Below, one piece after another: positions 1 to 6,259 of a stretch of DNA of 12,001 nucleotides; the stretch's first letter is position 1; every line of letters starts with the position of its first letter. The notes under the pieces were generated by a model that searched no databases, was not told the DNA's origin, and worked only from the letters and a program-made list of their open reading frames with translations. Made by a program: the position numbers and the translations under genes. Location of the stretch: positions 1 to 12,001 of the forward strand of contig CALFKA010000240.1 of NCBI GenBank assembly GCA_937880545.1, given 5' to 3'. This stretch comes from an uncultured Clostridia bacterium. Lineage in GTDB: Bacteria; Bacillota; Clostridia; Peptostreptococcales; Acidaminobacteraceae.

Positions 1-99
1 TCGTTTTTATCTATATATCGCTTGATGTCAAAGGTAGATGAGTATTACTTTTTCTTTACCGATGAAAATACCTTTTTAAGAATGAAAGCACTCAAGTAG
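1..99 (+). CDS. 3' end of an unidentified plus-strand gene (partial)
   Basis: An open frame enters from the left edge and stops at TAG 97-99, giving 32 residues that end in ENTFLRMKALK. The stretch is rich in aromatic residues (YYFFF) and reads like a real C-terminus, but it is too short to assign a family. It is followed 8 bp later by a stem-loop terminator and converges with the oxidoreductase operon, which fits a true gene end. The start and all functional domains lie outside the window. A chance open frame of this length cannot be excluded. Confidence 0.5.
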   Translation, partial: SFLSIYRLMSKVDEYYFFFTDENTFLRMKALK

Positions 100-107
100 G
101 AAAAACA

Positions 108-149
108 AAAAGAGCAGATAGGATGTTGAACTGAGTCATCTGCTCTTTT
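108..149. terminator. Bidirectional rho-independent terminator
   Basis: A perfect 12-bp stem pairs AAAAGAGCAGAT (108-119) with ATCTGCTCTTTT (138-149) around an 18-nt loop. Read on the minus strand, the stem is followed by a run of T broken by a G, which suits termination of the oxidoreductase operon ending at 170. Read on the plus strand, the right arm itself ends in four T, enough to serve the gene ending at 99. Its position between two convergent genes supports use in both directions. Confidence 0.85.
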
Positions 150-169
150 AACGGAATCGTTCCTCTGGT

Positions 170-1003
170 TTATCGGAAGTATTTCTCAATGTCTCGAGGG
201 GTTCGCTTTTTTTTAAAGAGAGGACCATCGAGGTATTTGACGCGGTCCAGGAAGGTCAAAGACTCTGCTTGGTAGAAAATCCCCAAGTGTAACTTGTCTT
301 CCCTAGATGCCAGGAGAAGTGCTTTTTCCCAGTCCGTTGGGTCGTGGTCCTCGGGAAGAGGGATACTGTTTTCTCTGTACCAGGCGTAGGTGTTGACAGG
401 ATTGAAAGAAGGACAAGGCTGTAAGATGTCAATGAAGGCATAGCCGCGGTGATGGAGTCCTGCGCGGATGAGCTCCGTGAGCTGCTCACGATACCCGGCA
501 AAGCCTCTGGCGACAAAGGTGGCGCCAAGACTCAAGGCGAGGAGGAGAGGTCGGATGGGGATATTGCGCACACCTGTGCGCTGTAGCGTAGTTATCTGCT
601 CAAGGGCGGTCGTGGGCGAGGCCTGTCCTTTTGTCAGTCCGTAGACTTGGTTGTCGTGAATCAGGTGGAGGATATCGATGTTTCTTCGCACGCCGTGGAG
701 GAAGTGATTGCCTCCTTCCCCGTAGCTGTCACCGTCACCGGAATTGATGACGATCTTCATGTTCGGGTTGGCGACATGCGCTCCGAAAGCGGCGGGAAAA
801 GCCCGCCCGTGGAGCCCGTTAAATCCGTTGGTATTGATATAGTGAGGGAGTTTGCCTGCCTGGCCGATTCCGGAGAGGACATAGACATCTTGAGGGCGAA
901 GCCCTTCCGCCTCAAAAGCGTCCTGCATGGCTTTGAGAATGAAAAAGTTACCACAGCCGGGGCACCAGGCGTTCTCTACGCTTTTCTCAAAAGGATTCAT
1001 CAT
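170..1003 (-). CDS. 2-oxoacid:ferredoxin oxidoreductase, beta subunit
   Basis: This is the thiamine-diphosphate-binding subunit of a cytoplasmic 2-oxoacid:ferredoxin oxidoreductase, which decarboxylates a 2-oxoacid with CoA and reduces ferredoxin. In the 277 residues I see the N-terminal CPGCG (C14, C17), the TPP/Mg motif GDGD (89-92) followed by GGNHF and RRN, the signature YGLTKGQASPTT (121-132), and the late cysteine in QPCPSFN (C197). The beta position that is Cys in Sulfolobus-type enzymes (SGIGC) is glutamine here (Q48, SGIGQAGK). The start overlaps the alpha-subunit stop as ATGA, behind GGAG spaced 5 nt. A second ATG follows directly, so the start is uncertain by one codon. The 2-oxoacid used (pyruvate, 2-oxoglutarate or branched-chain) cannot be read from the sequence. 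The family call is secure. Confidence 0.93.
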   Translation of the reverse strand: MMNPFEKSVENAWCPGCGNFFILKAMQDAFEAEGLRPQDVYVLSGIGQAGKLPHYINTNGFNGLHGRAFPAAFGAHVANPNMKIVINSGDGDSYGEGGNHFLHGVRRNIDILHLIHDNQVYGLTKGQASPTTALEQITTLQRTGVRNIPIRPLLLALSLGATFVARGFAGYREQLTELIRAGLHHRGYAFIDILQPCPSFNPVNTYAWYRENSIPLPEDHDPTDWEKALLLASREDKLHLGIFYQAESLTFLDRVKYLDGPLFKKKRTPRDIEKYFR

Positions 1004-2631
1004 AGTTTCTCCAGTTTCTCCAGGACATAGGTGGTGCTAAGAGGCAGGCCGTCATATCTTAAAATACTTGCATCCATCTCCGCGCCGATCTCTGAACGAA
1101 GATATTTGCCGAACTGCCCAAAACTGTTCATCTCGACATTGATGAGACGACAGCTTTTGATGAGTGTCTGATCAAAGATAGGCAGTGGATAGATATGCCT
1201 GAAGTGAAGCATGCCGATGCCTTCCGTCTGATCGACGACATCTTTCAAAACGCCTTTTGAACTACCCCAACCAATGAGGATGGTCTTTGGTCTGGGTGGA
1301 CCGTAATAGGAGGGAGGCTCCAGATCGGCGCGGATGGCTTCAAGCACTTGCAGGAACTGCTCCTGGATGCGCACGGTCAGATCAGGGCTCTCTGTATAGA
1401 AGCCATCTTCCAGATGCGTGTGGGAATCATTTAATATAATACTTTCATCATAGCCGGGATATTTAAACCCTCCGCTGATGCGATTATAATCATAACGCTT
1501 GTAGTCGCTGCCTTGCTCTGCCAGGTAGCGCTCGTTTTTCAGCCTTCGGTAGTCGGGAGGGCGCATGATGACGCTGGAGTCCGAGAGATGCTCATCACTC
1601 AGGATGATCACCGGCACCTGGTATTTCCATGCGAGGTCCAGTGCGCGATTGGCTTCGTAGAGACACTCTTCAATGTCTCCGGGAGCGAGGATGACTCGAG
1701 CAAACTCGCCTTGTGCAGCACCCAGAGCTTGATAGAGGTCGCCCTGCGCAGTATGGGTGGGTAGCCCTGTTGCCGGTCCGGGTCTTTGCGCATTGACGAT
1801 GACAAGGGGGATTTTTGCGATGGCGCTCAGGCCAACAGCTTCACTCATCAGCGCAAAGCCCCCACCGCTCGTAGCCGTCATTGCCTTTGCGCCTGCTGAG
1901 GCGGCTCCGATCGAACTCATCACAGCAGCAATCTCATCTTCTGCCTGATCGACAAAGATACCTTCTTTCTCCTCTACGGCGGAGAGAAATGAAATGATCC
2001 CTGTCGATGGGGCCATGGGGTAGGCGCTGTAGTACTCAAGACCTCCGCTCAGTGCACCAATGGCAAGTGCCTGGTTCCCTCCTAGGATGGTTCCGCTTAC
2101 CGGCGCATCCGCTCTTTCGGGGATGGACTCACTCAGACGAAATCCATACTCTGCTAATCCGCGGTTTGCCAGAAGAGTATCCTCCGTCCAGCTGTCTTTT
2201 TGGATGCTCTCTATTGCACTGCGTCCGAGGCCAAGCATCGCAAAGAGCGTCCCCAGCGCAGCCAATCCCAAGGAGCCCGGGTGGCGTGAGAACTCTTGAA
2301 GCTTTTCTTTTGGAAAACGGATAACGGAATGCGTCGTACATTCTTCCTCAGTGGAAACAAGAAACAAGGCCCCTTCTTTGGCGTGCATCAGGGCGTCTTC
2401 AATGCGTTCCTTGCCCATGAGCACGAGGTAGTCGGCTTTTTCATCAAAACTTCTCAGGGGAGAGGAGGAAAATGTGATGGTGACCCGGTTGCTTCCGCCG
2501 CGCACCCGGCTCATGACATTTCTGTAGGCATAAAAGAAATATCCCTTCCTCTGCAGGGCAGGGAGAAGGAACTCTTCTATGCTATTCAGACCTCCTCCGG
2601 CAGGTCCGATCAGGTGTATCGTTTTCTTCAT
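1000..2631 (-). CDS. 2-oxoacid:ferredoxin oxidoreductase, fused gamma-alpha subunit
   Basis: This 543-residue protein joins a gamma domain (about 1-165, opening with IGPAGGGLNSIEEF) to an alpha pyrimidine-binding domain. Alpha-domain motifs are YPMAPST (204-210), QAEDEIAA (229-236), ATSGGGFALMSE (253-264) and QRPGPATGLPT (282-292). A C-terminal transketolase-like domain (about 445-543) includes ILIGWGSSKG. Together with the beta subunit downstream it should form an (alpha-beta)2 enzyme with an external ferredoxin as acceptor; no delta or ferredoxin gene is visible here. I place the start at 2631 because AAGGAG sits 7 nt upstream and the protein then opens MKKTIHLIGPAGGG, as family members do. 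The frame is open to 2712, but those 27 residues run through the divergent intergenic region and lack a ribosome site. The stop overlaps the beta start by ATGA, implying translational coupling. Substrate is unknown. Confidence 0.92.
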   Translation of the reverse strand: MKKTIHLIGPAGGGLNSIEEFLLPALQRKGYFFYAYRNVMSRVRGGSNRVTITFSSSPLRSFDEKADYLVLMGKERIEDALMHAKEGALFLVSTEEECTTHSVIRFPKEKLQEFSRHPGSLGLAALGTLFAMLGLGRSAIESIQKDSWTEDTLLANRGLAEYGFRLSESIPERADAPVSGTILGGNQALAIGALSGGLEYYSAYPMAPSTGIISFLSAVEEKEGIFVDQAEDEIAAVMSSIGAASAGAKAMTATSGGGFALMSEAVGLSAIAKIPLVIVNAQRPGPATGLPTHTAQGDLYQALGAAQGEFARVILAPGDIEECLYEANRALDLAWKYQVPVIILSDEHLSDSSVIMRPPDYRRLKNERYLAEQGSDYKRYDYNRISGGFKYPGYDESIILNDSHTHLEDGFYTESPDLTVRIQEQFLQVLEAIRADLEPPSYYGPPRPKTILIGWGSSKGVLKDVVDQTEGIGMLHFRHIYPLPIFDQTLIKSCRLINVEMNSFGQFGKYLRSEIGAEMDASILRYDGLPLSTTYVLEKLEKL

Positions 2632-2693
2632 GGTTCTACTCCTTATGCTACATATACCTATGGTAAAGACAAATATGCATAAAGGAGGGTATA

Positions 2694-2708
2694 ATGGTGT
2701 TGATATGA
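2694..2708 (+). other. Four-codon leader ORF (MVLI) with strong SD, overlapping the lipoprotein start
   Basis: AAAGGAGGG at 2681-2689 is the strongest Shine-Dalgarno match in this gap. The ATG it best positions is 2694 (5 nt after GGAGG). That ATG is out of frame with the lipoprotein and reads M-V-L-I-stop, and its TGA (2706-2708) overlaps the lipoprotein ATG (2705-2707) as ATGA. The lipoprotein start itself lies 16 nt from GGAGG, which is long. Translation of the minimal ORF with re-initiation is therefore plausible but unproven. Confidence 0.4.
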
Positions 2709-3115
2709 ACAAAAAAGTTCGCTGGGTAACGCTTCTCCTGGTGATAACCCTTTTCGCCAGCTGCCGCGTGCCTGCAGAGAAGATCGCCCTGGATAAGACG
2801 AGGAGTTATATCCTCAGCATGGACAACCAAGATGTCCACACGCAGATGAAGCTTTTGGAGGCCTTCTCGCCCAAACGGGAAGCCATTGAGAGTTTCTTAA
2901 GTTATGTGATCGAAGCAAAAGAGCGCAGTCTGCAGGTGGCCTATGAAGATAAGCAGGTGATAATCGTGCGCGCCCACTTCCTCCTGCGCCTCTCCGAGGA
3001 GTATCCGAGTGACGGAGGTTTTCAACCGGGCGCCAATGAAGTGACCCGCTATTTTGCGTACTACAAAAACCGGGATATGCAGCTCAGAGAGATCCTGGAA
3101 AAACTGATTAAATAA
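2705..3115 (+). CDS. Small predicted lipoprotein of unknown function
   Basis: The 136 residues begin MNKK, followed by a hydrophobic stretch and a lipobox-like LFAS-C with the lipidated cysteine at position 20. That predicts export and anchoring to the outer face of the membrane. The mature part (about 117 residues) is charged and probably helical, without a motif I recognise. The start at 2705 gives the only sensible signal peptide; the frame is open to 2579, but that part overlaps the divergent alpha-subunit gene. Phenylalanine at -3 of the lipobox is less usual than leucine, so prediction software might give a weak score. The stop TAA is part of the TAAGGAG ribosome site of the next gene, an OsmC protein 10 nt downstream, so the two are very likely co-transcribed. 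Confidence 0.75.
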   Translation: MNKKVRWVTLLLVITLFASCRVPAEKIALDKTRSYILSMDNQDVHTQMKLLEAFSPKREAIESFLSYVIEAKERSLQVAYEDKQVIIVRAHFLLRLSEEYPSDGGFQPGANEVTRYFAYYKNRDMQLREILEKLIK

Positions 3116-3125
3116 GGAGACATAG

Positions 3126-3515
3126 ATGATCACTGTCGACAGCAAGTACACCCAAAATGAAAGAGAGATCCGCACCGAGCGTGCCGTCATACCTGTAGGA
3201 AATAATGAGGGGGAGTTTCTGCCCTATGAGATGCTCTTTGGTGCTCTGAGCAGCTGTTTCTATTACACCCTTCGAGATATTCTAAAAAAGAAGAAGATAG
3301 AAGTGGAAGAGGTGCATATCCGAGTGGAAGGGACGAAGCGCACTGAAGTTCCTACCACGCTTGAGAAGGCAGTACTGCACATCACTTATGTCGGTGACAT
3401 CAGTGAAAAGGATGCTGAGCGAAGTGCCACGCTCGCGGGGAAATACTGTTCTATCCACCACACACTCGCTCTGGTCGCAGACATCACGCATACCATCACA
3501 ATACGGAAAGAATAG
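3126..3515 (+). CDS. OsmC-family protein (thiol peroxidase-like)
   Basis: This 129-residue cytoplasmic protein carries the two cysteines expected of the OsmC/Ohr/YhfA fold. C44 is in the helix ALSSCFYYTL and C108 is in KYCSIHHTL, 64 residues apart. In characterised OsmC and Ohr proteins this pair reduces organic hydroperoxides through a sulfenic acid and disulfide. The N-terminus is short, so it belongs to the compact YhfA/OsmC-like group rather than to full-length Ohr, and peroxide reduction is an inference. ATG 3126 has AAGGAG 7 nt upstream, overlapping the stop of the lipoprotein gene. A universal stress protein follows after 70 bp, which fits a stress-response group. Confidence 0.85.
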   Translation: MITVDSKYTQNEREIRTERAVIPVGNNEGEFLPYEMLFGALSSCFYYTLRDILKKKKIEVEEVHIRVEGTKRTEVPTTLEKAVLHITYVGDISEKDAERSATLAGKYCSIHHTLALVADITHTITIRKE

Positions 3516-3585
3516 TTCCACCTTTTGCTAGTTTGGCAATAATTTATCGAGATGTTGGGTAAATAAAAAACAAAGGAGGCAGATC

Positions 3586-4026
3586 GTGAAAGAAATTACT
3601 GTGCTGTTACCAATTGACGATTCAGAAGGCAGTCAACTCGCGATCGACAAGGCACGGGAACTCACCGAAAAGTACAATGCCCACTTTATTTTACTTACCA
3701 GTCTGGACATCAGCCAGAGACTCACGGGTTATGAAGACATAGACTCGACACTGCAGGCAAGGATGGAAGCCGTTGGGAACAAAATCCACGAAAAGGCAAA
3801 AGAACAACTCGAAGGTTTCGATGTCAAATCAGAACTCGTAATAGGTCGTCCGGGAGAACAGATTCTCGATTTTATTGACCGCAATCCAATAGACCTCGTC
3901 ATCATGGCAACGCAGAACCAATCAAGACTAAAGAGATTCTTCATGGGATCGGTCACAAACTTTGTACTGAACCACACGACCGTACCTGTACTCGTCATCC
4001 CGATGAAAGGTCAGGATCTCTCCTGA
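3586..4026 (+). CDS. Universal stress protein (UspA family)
   Basis: This is a single Usp domain of 146 residues. It starts KEITVLLPIDDSEGS, with the beta-1 strand and the Asp typical of the fold, and ends with a GS-containing segment and the strand VPVLVIP. The usual ATP motif G-2x-G-9x-G-S/T is degenerate: A108 and N111 stand where the first two glycines belong, while G121-S122 remain. It may therefore not bind ATP, or may bind it weakly. The start is GTG, chosen because AAAGGAGG lies 6 nt upstream and the protein then begins at the expected strand. It follows the OsmC gene by 70 bp. I see no clean promoter in that gap, so it may be read through or have its own weak start. Usp proteins are usually cytoplasmic survival factors; the exact role here is unknown. 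Confidence 0.9.
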   Translation: MKEITVLLPIDDSEGSQLAIDKARELTEKYNAHFILLTSLDISQRLTGYEDIDSTLQARMEAVGNKIHEKAKEQLEGFDVKSELVIGRPGEQILDFIDRNPIDLVIMATQNQSRLKRFFMGSVTNFVLNHTTVPVLVIPMKGQDLS

Positions 4027-4046
4027 TATACTTATTCTTAATGAAC

Positions 4047-4076
4047 AGGCTCCCCCGCATACCTGCAGGGGAGTCT
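4047..4076. terminator. Stem-loop between convergent genes, likely terminator
   Basis: AGGCTCCCC (4047-4055) pairs with GGGGAGTCT (4068-4076), 9 bp with one G-T pair, around a 12-nt loop. It lies midway between the stress-protein stop (4026) and the stop of the minus-strand hydrolase (4108). Neither side has a good T run, so it is an imperfect terminator judged mainly by stem strength and place. Confidence 0.5.
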
Positions 4077-4107
4077 TGCTATCAATGAGTAGAGTATTGA
4101 CCTTCTT

Positions 4108-5862
4108 CTAAAGAGCCCAGAAACGAAACAACTCAAAGTATATGCCTGTAAAGAGCACACCTGCAAGCAGAAAATACGTGAGCAGTGTCTTCGCACGCTC
4201 CAAGCGCGTCTCCGGTACCTTTTTCAAGAAGAAGAAGGAGACCGTGAGCCCTGCGATAGCGAGAAGCAAGAGAGCTGAGACAATGAGCTGCCAGTAGTAA
4301 TGAGATATCGGCTGAAATAACAACAGCTGAAAGAGAAGGATGCCCAGATTTATAAAGAGCAGCATCATGGCCGCAGAAGCCAGATAGTTCCAGCGTCTCC
4401 ATGGACGGCAGATCGGTGTCATCTTTCTTTTCTTATAGCGAAACTTTCTGATAAGCCGTAACATGACTCCTCCGAGAACGAGAGTCAATACCCCATAGAG
4501 GGCGCCACCGATGAGAAAGAAAATAGCCGCCAGTCTGATCCATAGACTGAACCCGGTAAGCTCCAGGAGATCAGTGTAAGGCATCTGGATTCTGGCAATG
4601 GAATCGGAGTCACTATAACTCCAAAGAGTTTCCCGGTCGCTCTCTTCCATCTTCTGGAGGGCAATACTTAAAAATTTCAGAGGTCCACGAAAGACAGAGC
4701 GCGCCGTGGTCACAAAGGAGGTTGGAATCGGACGAAGGGAGTCATAGTAAGGAGAACCTGTGAAGTCGCCGAAAACGACAGTGGGCAACTCGTTATTGAA
4801 GACGGTTTCTCCCTGCTGGTTCGTCATGATGACCATGCCAAGACCACTCTTTCTATCGAGGAGCAGTTGGGAGGAGCATGCAGCGGTGTTGCCGCCGTGG
4901 CCGACGACAGGTGATGAAAAACTGTAATGCCACATGCCATGACTGTTTCTTGGCACACCGTTTTCATACCAGGCACTTGGTGAAAAGAATTTCTCTTTTG
5001 TTTCCGCCTTTTGAAACAATGTGGGGTTTTCATCTGCAGAAAGAAGCGCCTGCGCAAAGAGGCGGAAGTCTCCAAGGGTCCCTACAGCCATACCGGCAGG
5101 ATAGAGAGGAATCGACATGAAGCCATCCGGCAGGTACTCTCCATTACTTGAGTAGCCTCGGAGGTTTCGTCTCCGGGAGAGAACCCAGGGCTGATCAGAG
5201 AGGTCAGGCCGTATGGCAGTGTGCTTCATTCCCAAAGGCTCAAATATCTTCGCATGCACATAGTCTGCAAAGTCCATCCCCGATATCGTCTCCACCAAGT
5301 AGCCTCCCAGTGCTGTGCTCCAATTGGAGTAGGCGACTACGGTACCGGGAGGAAACACTTGAGCGGGAGGGTGAGTGCCAAGAGCCTCCTCAAGAGGAGG
5401 GACATTTTTTCCAAAAGGGACAAACAGGTTGACAAGAGATTCTTGAAAGCCCGCCCGGTGATTCATCAGATCTAAAAAAGTCACCGCCTGATCATAGCGA
5501 AAGTTTGTCATGAGCTCGGGAGGAAGGTGGGTTCGGATATCCTCCTCCAATGCGAGTTTTCCTTCTTCTGCCAGCTGCATCAAGCTGACCCAAGTGAGGA
5601 GTTTGGTGATCGATCCCCAGTCGATAACGGAGTCTTCACTCATCGCTATCGTATCTTCTTTGTTCTCGAAGCCAATGATGCGCTCATAGATCGTCTCGTC
5701 TGCTGTAAAGAGCGATAGGGCGGCACCGGGTACGCGGGAGCGATTTTGCTCGATGAATGCGTCCAGTTCGGTGTTCAGTTGTCCTCGCTCGGGAGTTGCA
5801 TAAGAAGCGAAGCTTCCTAAAAGCATAACCAGCAGGAGAAGGCTGGCAACATTTTTTTTCAT
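4108..5862 (-). CDS. Exported serine hydrolase, beta-lactamase/class C fold, with C-terminal membrane module
   Basis: The 584 residues open with a signal peptide (1-22, ending FASYA). The catalytic domain (about 28-370) carries the three motifs of the class C beta-lactamase/PBP4*-type family: SITK with nucleophile S84 and K87, Y178-S-N180, and H322-G-G in VVGHGGNT. Four hydrophobic segments follow (about 443-471, 492-516, 524-547, 559-577), so the enzyme should act outside the cell while tethered to the membrane. Relatives include D-amino peptidases, esterases and wall-modifying enzymes; true beta-lactamase activity is not implied, and the substrate is unknown. Start ATG 5862 has AAGGA 7-8 nt upstream. 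It is transcribed divergently from the WYL-rnr operon. A predicted extended -10 lies about 25 nt upstream of the ATG as measured from the transcription start. Confidence 0.88.
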   Translation of the reverse strand: MKKNVASLLLLVMLLGSFASYATPERGQLNTELDAFIEQNRSRVPGAALSLFTADETIYERIIGFENKEDTIAMSEDSVIDWGSITKLLTWVSLMQLAEEGKLALEEDIRTHLPPELMTNFRYDQAVTFLDLMNHRAGFQESLVNLFVPFGKNVPPLEEALGTHPPAQVFPPGTVVAYSNWSTALGGYLVETISGMDFADYVHAKIFEPLGMKHTAIRPDLSDQPWVLSRRRNLRGYSSNGEYLPDGFMSIPLYPAGMAVGTLGDFRLFAQALLSADENPTLFQKAETKEKFFSPSAWYENGVPRNSHGMWHYSFSSPVVGHGGNTAACSSQLLLDRKSGLGMVIMTNQQGETVFNNELPTVVFGDFTGSPYYDSLRPIPTSFVTTARSVFRGPLKFLSIALQKMEESDRETLWSYSDSDSIARIQMPYTDLLELTGFSLWIRLAAIFFLIGGALYGVLTLVLGGVMLRLIRKFRYKKRKMTPICRPWRRWNYLASAAMMLLFINLGILLFQLLLFQPISHYYWQLIVSALLLLAIAGLTVSFFFLKKVPETRLERAKTLLTYFLLAGVLFTGIYFELFRFWAL

Positions 5863-5893
5863 AGTTTATTCCTTCTATAGTTTGTCTATTGAA

Positions 5894-5902
5894 ATTGTAT
5901 CA
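5894..5902 (-). promoter_or_regulatory. Extended -10 promoter of the serine hydrolase gene
   Basis: On the minus strand, TGATACAAT carries an extended -10 (TG-n-TACAAT, hexamer at 5894-5899). The predicted transcription start is near 5887, about 25 nt before the ATG. The -35 position (ACACAG) is poor, as is common when the TG extension is present. Confidence 0.45.
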
Positions 5903-5935
5903 ACTATTCAGAGTGTCTGTGTTATATCCTTGTAA

Positions 5936-5950
5936 ATTTTGCCTTGGAAA
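5936..5950. repeat. Operator-like 15-bp element, copy 1
   Basis: ATTTTGCCTTGGAAA matches the element at 6046-6060 at 14 of 15 positions. It holds an imperfect inverted repeat (TTTGC-CTT-GGAAA). It lies at about -49 to -63 of the predicted hydrolase transcription start, where an activator or repressor could sit. Confidence 0.45.
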
Positions 5951-6045
5951 AAGCTTCCGTTATTATCGGATAGATTGTTGGACTTCTATGGTTGTCGAGG
6001 TCGCTCTCGAGTGTTCTCCGTTTTCAGGAGTTAAGTAGAATGCGG

Positions 6046-6060
6046 ATTTTCCCTTGGAAA
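6046..6060. repeat. Operator-like 15-bp element, copy 2
   Basis: ATTTTCCCTTGGAAA contains a perfect inverted repeat, TTTCC-CTT-GGAAA (6048-6060). It ends 11 bp before the -35 of the plus-strand promoter, at about -47 to -61. Copy 1 occupies nearly the same distance from the opposite promoter. Confidence 0.5.
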
Positions 6061-6071
6061 CTACAACAAAA

Positions 6072-6100
6072 TTGAAAAAGGGGAAATATATAGATATAAG
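6072..6100 (+). promoter_or_regulatory. Sigma-A type promoter of the WYL-rnr operon
   Basis: TTGAAA (6072-6077) and TATAAG (6095-6100) are separated by exactly 17 bp, a strong match to the housekeeping consensus. The predicted start is near 6107, leaving a leader of about 150 nt before the WYL coding region. Confidence 0.65.
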
Positions 6101-6199
6101 TGAGCGTGGTTTGGAAGGTGGAAATATTGATAGTTTTCTACCTGAAAATCTGCCTTGCGAGGTTCTCTGAAGTTTCCTTGTTATCGTATTTCTTGTTCG

Positions 6200-6237
6200 T
6201 GGAGGTGCAGACGGTGTACAAATGGGTACATTCTCCA
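6200..6237 (+). promoter_or_regulatory. Leader stem-loop just upstream of the WYL ribosome site
   Basis: Nested arms pair TGGAG (6200-6204) with CTCCA (6233-6237), and inside them TGTAC (6215-6219) with GTACA (6226-6230) around a 6-nt loop. The structure ends 5 nt before AAAGGA (6243-6248), so it could influence initiation. The stems are short and separated by an internal loop, so stability is uncertain. Confidence 0.3.
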
Positions 6238-6259
6238 GTGGGAAAGGAAGGTATGCGAT

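Larger units (their letters stand above)
5863..6259. other. Divergent regulatory region between hydrolase and WYL-rnr operon
   Basis: No gene is supported in these 397 bp. The region contains a minus-strand extended -10 (5891-5902), a plus-strand promoter (6072-6100), two copies of a 15-bp operator-like element (5936-5950 and 6046-6060) and two small hairpins (TCCG/CGGA at 5956-5970, TCGAG/CTCGA at 5995-6010). It also has a 15-bp sequence (6006-6020) that recurs inside the WYL gene, and a leader of about 150 nt with a stem-loop just before the ribosome site. It is AT-rich compared with the flanking genes. Confidence 0.7.

Noticed and set aside
647..1030. Plus-strand open frame opposite the beta subunit
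   Set aside because: It lies wholly antisense to a strongly conserved gene and has low-complexity content typical of a shadow frame. The same reasoning removes the antisense frames within rnr, the hydrolase and the CNNM gene.
2632..2704. Divergent promoters for the oxidoreductase operon and the lipoprotein group
   Set aside because: Several AT-rich hexamers (TATGCT, TATATG, TAGCAT) are present, but none pairs with a convincing -35 at proper spacing. Promoters must exist here or slightly inside the genes, but I cannot place them.
2632..2712. N-terminal extension of the oxidoreductase alpha subunit to the upstream ATG
   Set aside because: It crosses the divergent intergenic region and the SD of its own gene, and gives a non-homologous N-terminus. 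The ATG at 2631 has an ideal AAGGAG.
3516..3585. Promoter for the universal stress gene
   Set aside because: TTGGCA and TTGCTA could be -35 boxes, but no matching -10 lies at 16-18 bp, so I could not support a call.
4108..5862. Antibiotic resistance beta-lactamase
   Set aside because: The motifs define the broad serine hydrolase family, most members of which are not resistance enzymes. The membrane module and context give no support for resistance.
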